64,000 nucleotides of DNA from Ancistrus triradiatus (lineage: Eukaryota; Chordata; Actinopteri; Siluriformes; Loricariidae): the NCBI GenBank assembly GCA_025084515.1, contig JAJAGP010000019.1:908001-972000 (forward strand), written 5' to 3'. Under the pieces are notes generated by a model that saw only the letters and a list, made by a program, of their open reading frames with translations, had not been told where the DNA came from and searched no databases. Numbering within the stretch: position 1 is the first letter of the stretch; each line of letters starts with the position of its first letter. The position numbers and the translations under genes are program-made. Positions 21,001 to 31,498 of this stretch are shown in pieces.

Positions 21001-24000
21001 TGTACAATATTGCCCACATGTACAATAAATTAAAATATATATATAAATCGGCTCACAATCAGGAACCAGCTCCCGTTGTTCATTTCAAAGAGCCGACCCT
21101 TAGAGCCGGATTTGTCGCGACCGACACATCACTAATGGATACAGTAATGACCTCCGTAGCGCATTCTGACGCCTCTGTTCTTCAGTGTAATGGAAAAGTA
21201 ATAATTGTACATGTATTTGTAGATTTGTAACAAGTTCGGTCAGCAGTGTTACAGCTGGCACTATTTTGGCTATTGCACAAAATCGCCTCATGTAAACAAA
21301 GGAGATAACGGTGCACAAAGTGACGTTACAAGCAAAAACTCCGTTTTCCCAGTCCACACGACAACGCTGAAAACGGAGTTTCTGAAAATCTTCACCCTGG
21401 AAGGAGTTTTCCAAAAAGTCCGTTTTAAGTGACCTAAAACGTCGTTTTCGTGTGGACGAACGGTCAAAACGCATAGAAAAAGCTACGTTTTTAAAAATAC
21501 CCGTGTTCGTGTGGACAGGGCCTTAATTATTCAGAAGAGTTTGAACCTTAATGATTAAGAAAGTTTGACATTTTACACAGCAAGTCAAAAGTTGTCCTCA
21601 AACTTGACATGTTTCATACATTGAGGAGGCATGCAAATTCTGTTTCATGGTTATCAAGAGGACGATACTGCTTTCAAGTAATTATTGCTCTATAGATCTG
21701 AACATTTACTGAACTAAAGGTTTGCATACTTCATCCGTGTGCTAGGCTTTTTAAGAATGACCTGACCCAAGAATGAATCCATTATGAAATATGGTCAGTC
21801 AAGTTTTAACAGGCATGAAAGTTTGTTCATCAATACACTTTACTTTCATGACACTGCACAGAACACAATGGTATGCATTTTTACCGCTGGTACTCCTGAC
21901 ACAAAATAAAAGGAGCGTGTTGAAAAATCTACAAGCACAATCTGATGGTTTGGACCAGTGGTTAAAACGTTTTTGACATGTTTAATAGCTTGTATTAAAT
22001 TTAAAAACTAATAGTAAACCAGCACACCCAAAAGTCCAAAACAGTAATGTACATTGGATGCAATTAAAACCAAGTAAGGAAAAAAAAAAAAAAGCTATTG
22101 CAGCCGCTCAGGTGGTGTAGTGGTTTAATACAATAGTGAACAAACAGTGGGACCCAGGTTCGAGTCCCAGTAGTGCATTCCAGCTAGGCCTAACATCGCA
22201 TTCAGGCACAACTGGCTTTATCTGGGGATGGAATCCAGTCAAAGAATCAGCACCAGGCTCTTCTACAGTGACCCTGCCGGCCCTGCAGTGGACTGGCATC
22301 CCACCCTGGGCACATTTATGCCTGGATAGGCAACAGAACCCCTGGAATGCTGACCAGTAAATGCTTGGATACTACATGAAACTAAATGGATGATGTCGCT
22401 ATACTTTTAAGGCACAGTGTTATGACAAGGCAATCCAAGTTAGTTCATAGTGTTTTTGATGTTTAGTTTCCTTACCTGATTAGTACCTCCCCTAGGTGAC
22501 CTGCCAAAGCTCCATCCACAAACTCCTCTGTGTTAGCCAGCTGTGTGTTAAATAAGGGAAAAACAGGAGTGATGTCATGTAAAGCTTCTATGCTCAAGGA
22601 ATAAAATAAACAACATTCACAAAATGGCTACTGTTTTGCATTATTGAGGTGAATTTTTTAAACTGTACATTATTATATATACACTCAACGAGCACCATTA
22701 GAAAAACTATACAAATTTTGGGTATGGCCTCCCTGCTGTATCCCATCTGCCTCAAGGTCTGACTTATTATGCACGCAGATATTTTTCTGCTCACCACAAT
22801 TATACAGTGGTTATCTGTGTTGTTCTCTCTCAACAGCAGTGTTTTTGTCCATAGAACTGCAGCTCAATGGATTTTTTTTTTACTTTTCTGTACCATTCTG
22901 AGCAAACTCTGGAGACTGTTGTGCGTGAAAATCCCAGGAGATCAGTGGGTATAGAAATAGCCTAGCAGTTAAGGTACTGGACTATGGACCAAAAGGTCCA
23001 GGGTTCAAATCCCACCTCTGCCAAGATGCCACTGTTGGGTCCTTGAGCAAGACCCTTAACCCACAATTGCTTGGACTGTAAGACTGTCAATTGTAAGTCG
23101 CTCTGGATAAGGGCATCTGCTAAATTCTGTAAATGTAAATACTCAAATCAGCCTCGCTGCAACAACAGCCTGATCCAAATCCAAGGTCAAAATCACCAAT
23201 ATTACATTTTTCCATCCATTTTGCTAGTTGATGTGATCATTAACTGAAGCTGCAGGCTCATAACTGTATGAATTCATGCACTGCTGCCTCATGACTGGCT
23301 GATAACTGCATGGATGCATAGGTGTTCCTATTAGTGTTCAGTGACTCAATACTTCGGCATATACCCTAAAGGAACCAATAATCAACATTTCTGTACATGT
23401 CAGAACTGGTTATGGTTTGGGAAAAAAAACAGTAATGAATTAGGCTAACAGACCATCTTGATTATCCACATGAATGACATCAGAAACCACTTCTGGCTGT
23501 AGAGATACATCTACAACAGTTGATGTCCTGAATAGCTTCATACCTCTACCTACACCCTCCACTTTTGTTTTATGCAGTGGCTAATTATGACAATGGTTCT
23601 TGGCCTTATATTATAGCATTTAGAACTAAAAGACAGTAGAAAACATGACGTTTACTTAGTTTATTTAACGTCACTTTCAGCATCAATGGCTAATTAACGA
23701 CAAGGTTACATCAAGACTAGTCCTACGTACTCAGATCGGTTCAATCAATTAACCTAATGCATGTCTGTGGGAGGAACTGGAGCACCAGAAGTAAACCCAT
23801 GCTGACAGGAGAGAACATGCAAACGCCACACAGGCAGAGTCTGAGGTCGGGATCTACCCAGGAACCCTGGAGCTGTGAAGTGACCCCACTAACCGCTGTG
23901 CCACTGTGCCACCCAGAAAGCTCATGCATGCTGCCTTTAGAGATGTGAAATAAGCAGATAACAAGCAGGAGTGCTAGTGCCAGAAAGTCTGCCCAGTGTT

Positions 24001-26107
24001 TCCCATAAATAGATTTATGTGGCACCCTGCTGCAATACCAACCCCAGGAGTGGTCGAGCAACAAAGATCATTCTAAGAAAAAGCCATGTAACAATACAAA
24101 AAATTATCAATTTTAAAGGGTTCACAAACTTTCAAGTGTCATTATATATAAATTAGGGATGCACCGATATTGAATTTCTTGGGCCGATGCGATAACCGAT
24201 GTTCAGCACATTATTGTGGCCAATACCGATGTTAAAAACCGATAATATAACCTTTAAAAAAAAGTTTTAAAAATGTTCACATGATAACCATATGAACTGT
24301 TGTTAAAAACTAGATCACTAATAAACAATAAGCAACTAAAACATAAATCAGCTTTCAATTGTCACAGGCAGCAACAAGAACAATTACGTGTGTAAGAAAG
24401 CTTAAGATTGAGATCCAAGAAAGTATAGAACTGCATATAAAACTACACTCAGTAACATCAGATATTTTGCTTAATGAGTAAAACAAAGAAATATTCTTAT
24501 TTAAATATCTAATAAATATCGGTTGAAATTCTAATATCGGACCGATACCGATAACTGAAAAAAATCCATATATCGGCAAATAATATATCGGTCGCCGATA
24601 TATCGTGCATCACTAATATAAATGTAGGAGTCTACTACAATGACCATTGGAAAAATAGTTGCAATGTATGTAATGGTCACGTGGTTCTTTTTAACTGCAT
24701 CTGGAGCATGGTAATATAAACACAACACTTCTTCAGATGATAATCATCTTTCAGATGTTCACTACCAGCCCAATCCTCAAGAACAATAGAAGCTGGCATG
24801 CATACAGAATAAATGAGTTAAAGAAAGACCATACCTGCATGTTCATGTAGCCATCTACTGACACAAGGTAGCCCTTGTACTCCATCCCCCATTTCAGTTT
24901 CACCATTACTGGTTTTCCTGTCAGACCATTCAGGAACGGCTTTGGATTTAGGGGCAAACTCTGAAAGGAAAATAACTTGGTTAGTGATCAAACACGCTGT
25001 TGCGTACTATACTTATTAGCTATGGTCTCCTTGTTTCTACACTCATTGTTCATTTTATCAGTTTCATGTACCATATAGATGCACTTTGTAGTTCTACAAT
25101 TACAGACTATAGTCCATCTGTTTCTCTACATACCTAGTCCCCCCTACTCTGTTCTCCATTGGTCAGGACCACCGCAGATCAGGTACTAAAACTCCAGCAG
25201 CACTGCTGTATCCAGTTCATTCATAGCACACTAACATCACATCAGTGTCAATGATGGACTAAGACTGATGCACCATCCAAACAGTACCTGATCTCTGGTG
25301 ATGCTGGTCATTAGAGAACAGAGTAAAACTGACTAAAAGTATTTAGAGAAACAAATGGACTACAGTATGTAATTCTAGAACTACAAAGTGTAGCTATGTT
25401 GTAAGTGGAACTGGTCAAAATGGGCAAGGAGTTGGAGGTGTAGCTAATAAAGTGCATTGTGTTATGAAGAATTGAGAAATTATGAGATGCTAATCAACGT
25501 AAGCAGAATCTTCTTTTTAGCACTCGGTCTGTCGGTAGTGCAGAACGCTACTGGGACTGTGGTAGCCCAGTGGTTAAGGTCCTGGATTATGGTCCAGAAG
25601 GTCCAGGGTTCAAATCCCATCCCAAGCTGCCACTGTTGGGTCCTTGAGCAAGACCCTTAACCCAATTGCTTGGATTGTAAGACTGTATCAATTGTAAGTC
25701 GCTCTGGATAAGGGTGTCTGCTAAATGCTGTAAATGTAAGTATTGAGGACTATGAACGTCGCTTGGATCCAGGGCGAGATTTGTCACAAAACGGGTGTGA
25801 AAAAAAGGCTACCGCCATGCTGCATCTATACAAGGCTAACTATACCCTTTTGTTTTATGTTTCTATATTCTTTATTCTATATTCTATTTTCTATACCAAC
25901 ACAAACACCACAAAAACCAGAGACACTACAATAAAAATAACACAACATATAGGAACTCAGCCTTACTACAAGTGGAAACGAATAACGAACGTTGAGGTTT
26001 CACATCTCTGTATCATCGCCCGCACAATAATGAATTAAAACTTCCTCACTCTAACATGAAGAGGGACGTTATTAGCAAAAAAGAGAAAAAACACGAGTAC
26101 TTACCAT
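18097..26107 (-). CDS. snrpf: Small nuclear ribonucleoprotein F (Sm-F)
   Basis: Sm-F is one of seven Sm proteins forming the ring on U1, U2, U4 and U5 snRNA in the spliceosome. Four exons: 26107-26105 (the ATG alone), 24960-24835, 22540-22476 and 18163-18097. They total 261 nt, 86 aa, the same length as human. The Sm1 motif covers PVMVKLKWGMEYKGYLVSVD then GYMNMQ; Sm2 includes GEVLIRCNNVLYIRGV; the tail is EEEEEDGEMRE. Splice sites are clean (ATG|GTAAGT, TTTCAG|AGT, CAG|GTATGG, CAG|CTG, CAG|GTAAGG, CCAG|GTGT). A minus-strand AATAAA at 17943-17948 lies about 150 nt after the stop. Introns hold several transposons, including two Harbinger/Tc1-type elements, a hAT MITE and SINEs. It lies between AMDHD1 and NTN4, as in other vertebrates. 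Confidence 0.98.
18255..18452 (-). repeat. SINE family B, reversed
   Basis: GTTAACCTAAAGCATGTTTT, GGAGTCTGAGTCGGGATCGA and the reversed head TTAACCACTTGCGGCACACT identify it. Confidence 0.55.
18640..18930. repeat. Dispersed repeat shared with 39.45-39.66 kb
   Basis: AAAACAGCTGAAATACAAGT, GTCTTAATACATCATGTCAC and AGATTGTAGTTTACACC recur at 39460-39600 in the same orientation, inside a hAT-like MITE. Here the GATACGATA-type left end is missing. Confidence 0.55.
19103..20499 (-). mobile_element. Tc1-like element (CAGTACTGTGCAAAGG ends)
   Basis: TA duplications at 19101-19102 and 20500-20501 bound a 1397-bp copy with ends CAGTACTGTGCAAAGGTTTT and, reversed, CAATACGTTGCAAGAGTTTT. The minus strand carries most of a DDE transposase in two main frames: RETTLRIIDEGNEGNYVQQV, VFWSEESNFEIFG, then LQQNNNLKYTANVIKNY and WPPQSPDLNITESVWDYMNR. 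Typical Tc1 has QQDNDPKH; here the second aspartate reads N (QQNNNLKY), and frames are broken, so it is dead. Confidence 0.85.
20627..21522. mobile_element. PIF/Harbinger-like MITE with TTA duplication
   Basis: GGCTATGTCCACACAATTTT on the left and the reversed right end GGCCCTGTCCACACGAACAC are inverted ends. They are flanked by TTA at 20624-20626 and 21523-21525, as expected of PIF/Harbinger. Interior palindromic words (CGTTTTC…GTGTGGAC) repeat the ends. A second repeat (ATTCAACTGTATTGTCATTA) seems inserted at about 20900-21050. No transposase is visible. It lies in SNRPF intron 3. Confidence 0.65.
21530..22095. other. Intronic stretch with nothing recognised
   Basis: Part of SNRPF intron 3. 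I see no coding, RNA-gene or clear repeat signal; it ends in a poly(A) tract at 22080-22094 that abuts the next SINE. Confidence 0.4.
22098..22390 (+). repeat. tRNA-derived SINE-like repeat, family C
   Basis: GCCGCTCAGGTGGTGTAGTG and the B-box-like GGTTCGAGTCCCAG mark the head. The body has CCCACCCTGGGCACATTTAT. It differs from families A and B and occurs once here. Confidence 0.6.
22680..23345 (-). mobile_element. Tc1-like element (CACTCAACGAGCACC end) split by a SINE
   Basis: Left end ACACTCAACGAGCACCATTA. Reversed transposase-region words include GGAGATCAG and CACGCACAACAGTCTCCAGA. Family-A SINE sequence fills 22957-23138. Removing it restores TATAGAAATACTCAAATCAG, the uninterrupted sequence also seen at 17480 kb-side copy (17471-17481). 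It lies upstream of SNRPF exon 3. Confidence 0.65.
22957..23138 (+). repeat. tRNA-derived SINE, family A, nested in a Tc1-like element
   Basis: TAGCCTAGCAGTTAAGGTAC head, GGGTTCAAATCCCACC B box, GTAAGTCGCTCTGGATAAGG tail; it splits the host as described for the surrounding element. Confidence 0.8.
23742..23917 (-). repeat. SINE family B, reversed
   Basis: ATTAACCTAATGCATGTCTG, GGAGAACATGCAAACGCCAC and the reversed head CTGTGCCACTGTGCCACCC identify it. Confidence 0.65.
24044..24140 (+). mobile_element. Small fragment of the second Tc1-like family
   Basis: CAGGAGTGGTCGAGCAACAA joins directly to AAAGGGTTCACAAACTTTCA, two distant parts of the family seen at 31.5-32.8 kb, so the interior is deleted. 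Confidence 0.5.
24154..24615. mobile_element. hAT-type MITE with 8-bp target duplication
   Basis: Ends TAGGGATGCACCGATATTG and, reversed, TAGTGATGCACGATATATCG are flanked by perfect ATATAAAT copies at 24146-24153 and 24616-24623. The 462-bp interior contains many CCGAT/ATCGG words and no coding sequence. An 8-bp duplication and TAGGG-type ends fit the hAT superfamily. Confidence 0.8.
25018..25452. repeat. Palindromic repeat, CTCCTTGTTTCTACACTCA family
   Basis: The left arm (CTTTGTAGTTCTACAATTAC, TAGTCCATCTGTTTCTC) recurs reversed in the right arm (GAAACAAATGGACTACAGTA, CTACAAAGTG). It can fold into a long hairpin. Related copies are at 33.7, 38.0-38.6 and 43.7-44.0 kb. It lies in SNRPF intron 1. 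Confidence 0.65.
25551..25739 (+). repeat. tRNA-derived SINE, family A
   Basis: TGTGGTAGCCCAGTGGTTAA head, CAGGGTTCAAATCCCATC B box and GTAAGTCGCTCTGGATAAGG tail, in SNRPF intron 1. Confidence 0.85.
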
Positions 26108-26447
26108 GTTCGGAGATCAAAGTTTAATAACAAAAATATTTCTTTATTCAAAAAGCATCTGATTCAGCCGAGCACTCGCACGCCTTACCGCCAGGAAAGG
26201 GAAGGACAACGAGTAAACTTTGAACCAGAAACGATAAGAAAGAGCCACGCAACGGCCTCTACTGTCCAGGAGGACAGAGCGTGGGGTTCTATCATCGGAG
26301 GCTGGATCAGAAATGCTCACCTGATTGAACTAGGGAAAATAGATCTTCACAGAAACAGTATGCAAGGAACTAACAAGTTTGGAATGTGCTAAAGTAGCTT
26401 TGGGACTGTTCACCACCCAGAAGTTGATTATTTTATATTCACATTTA

Positions 26448-27102
26448 AGCCCTCTTCACACCGACAAACGAACGGAAAAAGGCACGTCAGGTTTTTAAAA
26501 AGAACACACTGTATATCAATGAAGTCCTTCACACCGGCGCTGTGTAAAATATTTAATCGGAGCCTGTTTTAATTTCTGCGTTGTTGAGACGCGTTAAAAT
26601 CAGGTTGCCCAATCAGAGCTCGGTTGTCAGGCAGAACAGCTCATCCTGGATCCTGGTAGCAGCAGAGCACAAGAGTTTACAGGACAAGCAACACGCTGAC
26701 AATAAAAACAAGGATATTAAAGAAAATATCTGGCGCAATATAGCTGAAAGGCTGGAGAATGATGGAGAAAACCTGACAATGATTGGATGGAACAGTTTTC
26801 TTGTTTATTTAAGTGCATTCTAATCTATTCATGCCCACAAAAACACAAACTATAGCTTACTGGACTAATCTTCACTCGTGTCTTTGTTTTTTTAAGTTGA
26901 TGATATGAAAAAGACACGTCGAAACCTCCGTGAAGATTTAAGAGATTTAAGAGGAGGGATATTAAAGAAAGCAAACATGGAAAATGAGTTTTCAAAGTGT
27001 TTAGACAAAAAAATGCATCGGACTTGGTGTGAAGGTCCCACTACGTTAAAAATCGCGTCCGTTTTTTCATGCATAAAAGTCGTACTCGGTGTGAAAAGGC
27101 CT
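26448..27102 (+). mobile_element. PIF/Harbinger-like element with MADF/Myb-like ORF relic
   Basis: Inverted ends AGCCCTCTTCACACCG and, reversed, AGGCCTTTTCACACCG are flanked by TTA at 26445-26447 and 27103-27105. That length and sequence fit PIF/Harbinger. Plus-strand frames at 26581-26823 and 26905-27030 encode DKQHADNKNKDIKENIWRNI and KKTRRNLREDLRDLRGG. The first resembles a MADF/Myb-SANT-like DNA-binding domain (K-HPDYKN-D-KE--W--IA), the kind carried by the second Harbinger protein. No nuclease domain is present. It sits about 0.3 kb upstream of the SNRPF start. Confidence 0.65.
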
Positions 27103-27368
27103 TTACTAATTTCTTATCCAGAGCAACAAAATATGCAAACAGTTGAAGATGCAGGTAATCGATGATCTATTAGTATTCATTACCAGCCAGAGCAGAAACT
27201 ACAGTCACTTAGAGATTAACTAGCTGTTTCTTAGTTTAATGCTAAGGTCACATTTAATAACAAATGGGCTACTAAAAGCTCCTGGGTAAGTTGACAAAAT
27301 ACGTAAAGAGGAGGTACAACAAAAGTGCTCAGCATATAGAGACATTATCCTAGGTACTGTTTGAAGAG

Positions 27369-27640
27369 GAGGGCAGCATGGTGGCTCAGTGGGTAGCACT
27401 GTCGCTTCACAGCGAGAAGGTCCTGGTTTCAACAATCTTTGCATTTTGGAGTTTGCATGTTCTCACCGTGTCCATGTGGGTTTACTCCAGGTACTCCAGT
27501 TTCCTACCACAGTGCAAAGACATGTTAGGCTAACTGGTGTCTCTAAAGTGCCCTAGTGTGAGTGCATGTACCCTACAATGGATTGGCGCCCTGTGTTGCC
27601 GGATTAGCACCGGCTTTTCCGCAACCCTGATCAGGATTAA
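27369..27640 (+). repeat. tRNA-derived SINE, family B
   Basis: GGGCAGCATGGTGGCTCAGT head, CTGGTTTCAACAATC in place of the B box, then CCACAGTGCAAAGACATG and GATTGGCGCCCTGTGTTGCC. Confidence 0.7.
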
Positions 27641-27659
27641 GAAGTTAAAAGAGAATGAA

Positions 27660-29985
27660 AAAATGAATGTTGGAAAAAGCAAGTCCTCAGACTTCTGTGG
27701 ACGGTAGATTGACACTGGGTAAATCTGGCTTGTATAGGAAGCTCATTCGACCAATGAGGAGCCAGGACACTGAAACTTTGAGATCTGGCCTCATCTCAAA
27801 GAAGGATATACCAGGTGCTCTGAACCTGAAGACCTTTGCTGTCTGCAAGTTCTGTTGGTTGGTGTGTTGTTGGCCAAAAGCACACAAAGATTCTTTGTCA
27901 TGTGGGTTAGATGGACAGTGGCTGCATCTGAAATAGTATACATAAACAGTATGGACTAGATTATATAATGTACACACTGTTTGACCATTACAGTAGTATG
28001 CTCTTTCATTTCCCGAGTGTACAGTATGCACAGAACCTAGGATGCACTATGCCCGCTATCAAGGTTCCAGAAAACTATAGCTATAATGTTTCAAAATGTT
28101 ATGTTTCTGATTTTATCTTATTTACACCTCCTCTTTGCTGTCCGCCATTTTTCTTCTTTAGCTTCGAATGCCTCTACTGCTCCAGCTGAATCATGGTATA
28201 TGATAGTGTGCTTTGTTTGCATATGTAAAAAAGGACATCATCCAGGGACTTTCACATACTGTTTAATACATACTTTGTAATCGGAAACACTACCTGTTCT
28301 TGCGTACCACTTTCTGGTTTCCGCTGCAGCCAGTGACCCCATCTATGTTGTTTGAGAGCTCCAATGTGGGGAGTTCTTTGCAAGGAGGTAGATCAATTCA
28401 GTCTTCAATAAGCTTCAGATGGTGTTTGCCATTCAGGGAGAGATATTAGAATGGCAGCCAGATGCCTGTTCACTGAGCCTAGTGATTTAATGTACAGGGA
28501 GAATAATCATGGACCAAAAATTGATTCCTCACAAACTCCTGTAGTAGTCCTATGAGCTGATGAAAGTGAATCTCTCCATGCAACCTAGTAGCATTGATCT
28601 TGTAAGTATGAGTACAACCAAGCAAGCATATTGCCCCCAATTGCCTACAGTGAGCAAAAGTGGAGATGATAATCTGTTGATAGTCCTAGTAATAAACACA
28701 GCAGACAAATCCTAGAATACACTATGAAGGCTTAGTGTATTCTTTCACTGTATGATGTGCTTTAATTACCACAGCTTCTGTAGAATGACCTAACTTTGAA
28801 CCACACTGGCTGATATCAAGGAGGTTGTTTTTCTTGAAGAAAGGAGGAGAGCTGTCCAAGTACAGCATGTTTGAAAGTTCTGGGTAGGAATGGAATGAAG
28901 GACAAGTCTATAGATGGACACATCAGTTGGTTTGAGTGACAGCTTCTTCAGTAGAGTTGTAACTCAAGTTATTTTGAAGAGAGAAGGAAGCATGTCATTC
29001 TCAGTAAGCAGTTTGAATGCTAAAAAGTCAAGTAATAAGCATGGATTTGCTCCACATTGGCTGAATTACAGAAGGATGACTGAATATTGGTTACGTTTTT
29101 TGCAAAATTGAAATCAAAAATAGAATTTTTGCAAATTGAATCCTGGCTTTTAAAGAGGATGTATGTGAGGTATGATGAGGGTTGAGTAAGCAAGACAAAA
29201 TAGTTTCCTTGGATTTTAGATGCATAAGTCAATTTTGGAGTGAAAGAAAACTGTTTTGGTTACACTGACAAAAGAAAAGATAAAGCCAAGCTGTGATTGG
29301 TACTCAACCAGGCCTGTTGTTGAGTTACTTTGTCTCCCTGTTCTCTCACTGTTGATCTATGAGACCACACAGCGTCAGTTAGCCAGGGACTGGACAACAC
29401 TGGTCTTGCTGGCATGGAAATGGGAGAGACAGAGTTCAGATACCAGGAGAGAGTTCTGTAGTCACTATCAGTTGCATTGTCAGCAGGAAGAGTTGAGAGA
29501 TCATGTAGAGATGGCAAGGATGAGAATACAGTCACAGAATACGAAGAATGAGATCACATTTTCACATTTCTTCTGATCACCACTGTTGTAGAGGCTTAAG
29601 AAGCAGTGAAACACAAAAATACAAGAGTTCCAGAGCAGCAGACCTAGGTAGACAGACAAAATGGATGAGGTCACATCTCCAGAAGGAGCGACAGCTGTAA
29701 TGGGAAGTAGTAAGAGGATTCTCCGAATACACAGCATTGGAGTCGGTCAGAAATAACAGACACACTTGTGTCGAGTGCTGAGCTGTCCTTCTTTGTTGCA
29801 CTTCCTCAATGGATTCCAGCTGGTAGTCTCCCCTGTCTTTCTGCAACTGAGTCTTCATGCAGAGAGGCAGAGGCAGAGAGGCTGCTGCTTTGGTCTTTGT
29901 TAAAGAACACCACTTTATCGTTTTGAAACTATACTCACCAGACAAAAAATGAGTCACCTGTAAATGAAACATACCTAATAGAGTG
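27660..29985. other. Intergenic stretch, no gene supported
   Basis: I see no splice-consistent coding signal or clear transposon end across this interval between SNRPF and NTN4. 28745-29130 contains loosely repeated phrases (ACCACAGCTTCTGTAGAATG, and ACATTGGCTGAATTACAGAA later) that could be an old duplicated repeat. Confidence 0.35.
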
Positions 29986-29989
29986 TAAT

Positions 29990-30275
29990 ACGTCCACAAG
30001 TACAAATAAGAGCTGTGTTTCAATTTGGCATGGACTCAGTCAGCCACTCTTGCATCAAAGAATTGCACAGTTCAGCCAGATTTCATGGATGACCTCCCTG
30101 CCATCTTACTCGTTGTTTCAGATAGTCCCACAGATTTTCAAGAGGTTTCACATCAGGGGAATTTGCAAGTAAGTCCAGATGCATGACTGCTCCTGAAAGT
30201 TCCTTCACACTATGGCCTTTGGCATACCCAAATGCAATCACTCCTTCTTGCCAATCATTAAAATGGTATCGCATT
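29990..30275 (-). mobile_element. Tc1/mariner transposase C-terminal relic
   Basis: The minus frame reads GYAKGHSVKELSGAVMHLDL followed by LANSPDVKPLENLWDYLKQR, the region around the last acidic residue of DDE transposases (SPDLNPIENLW). No inverted ends were found. Confidence 0.6.
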
Positions 30276-30504
30276 CCAAGTGCCTCTGAGCCAAGCTCTC
30301 AGGTTGACTGCACATTTTGGACAACAAATGTGAAGAACCCAGGTTTTATCTTGGTTACCTATTTTACATCTGAAGTAGAGCTCATAGGCTTTCATTATAA
30401 GTGTAGTCATATTGCATGTTTTAGCCTGAAGCGTATACTCGCCAAAGTTGTAACAGGATGTATCGTAGCAACATTGACAAGACATTTCTGCCAACATTTC
30501 TGGA

Positions 30505-30978
30505 GACAGAGTACATAACAAGAACCGGGCAGAGAAAATCATCACAGACGCCTCACACCCAGGACTTAACCTTTTTCTAACCTCCTGCCCTTAGGAACCC
30601 TGCACACAAAGACTAAGAGTCACACAAACAATTTCTATCCACATGCCATCACACTCCATATACACATGTACCGTTGTCCTGTACTGGTTAACACTCAGCT
30701 ATCTCAGTATATATCTGCTAAATGCTGTAATTAAATACAAAATAAAATATATGGACACTCCATGGACACTCATTACCGTTGTTTACATGCTACAATTGCA
30801 CTTTATGTATTATATTACTCTAGTTTTATGCTATTTTTCTATTTTTTTGTATATCTGTAAATTTTGTTTAGCACATCGAAACAGCCTGTACATTGTTTGT
30901 AGTTTGTAGAGACATCCCAACAGGCGGAAACAAATTCCTTGCATGTGTAAACATACTTTGCCAATAAAACTGGCAAAG
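30505..30978 (+). mobile_element. LINE 3' end with UTR (CR1/L2-like)
   Basis: RNRAEKIITDASHPGLNLF (30520-30577) parallels the DPSHP-type tail at 3.1 kb. The untranslated tail ends AAATTCCTTGCATGTGTAAA, CATACTTTGCCAATAAA, a typical fish LINE 3' end. Confidence 0.6.
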
Positions 30979-31133
30979 CCATTTTTATGGACTTTTTATG
31001 GACTTTAATTTTAACTGACTTTTTGGAGAGGTGGAAAATGTCATAATGAAAGTCACTGAGGTGTTCAGTACAACTCATTCTACTGACACTGTTTGTTTAT
31101 GTAGAGTCCATGCCCGTATTCTTTAATTATGAC

Positions 31134-31372
31134 AATGGCAGCACAGTGGCTCGGTGGGTAGCACCTGTTCTCTGCGTACTCCGGTTTCCTCTCACAGTCC
31201 AAAGACATGTATTAAGTTAATTTTTTACGCTAAATCGACCCAACCTGAGTGCATATACATGACTAGTCATGATATAAAATTGTGTTTAAATGTAACCTGC
31301 GTGTGTCGCTGAAATGGCCACTGATGCTGATAGTGATGTTAAATAAACCAAATAAACAAACAAACAATTATG
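31134..31372 (+). repeat. tRNA-derived SINE, family B, complete tail
   Basis: GGCAGCACAGTGGCTCGGTG head, GGTTTCCTCTCACAGTCCAA body, and the full tail GAAATGGCCACTGATGCTGA…AAATAAACAAACAAAC. Confidence 0.75.
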
Positions 31373-31498
31373 AACATGTTAACACTGAGTGTAGCAAAAA
31401 TAACAGAAATCCACTATTAGAAGTGGTCCTACATACATTTGGCCATATGGTGTACCACAATAAAGAGTATAGCAAATTATTACACAATTAATAATATA

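Noticed and set aside
21100..21474. 124-codon minus-strand frame in the Harbinger-like MITE
   Set aside because: It runs across terminal palindromes and an inserted repeat and shows no domain; composition reflects CGTTTTC repeats.
22140..22300. Possible tRNA gene (GGTTCGAGTCCCAG)
   Set aside because: The B-box-like motif belongs to a SINE head; no cloverleaf with a full acceptor stem is visible. The same applies to the eight family-A SINEs.
29577..30023. 148-codon minus-strand frame
   Set aside because: No recognisable domain and no splice context; partly overlaps a transposase relic.
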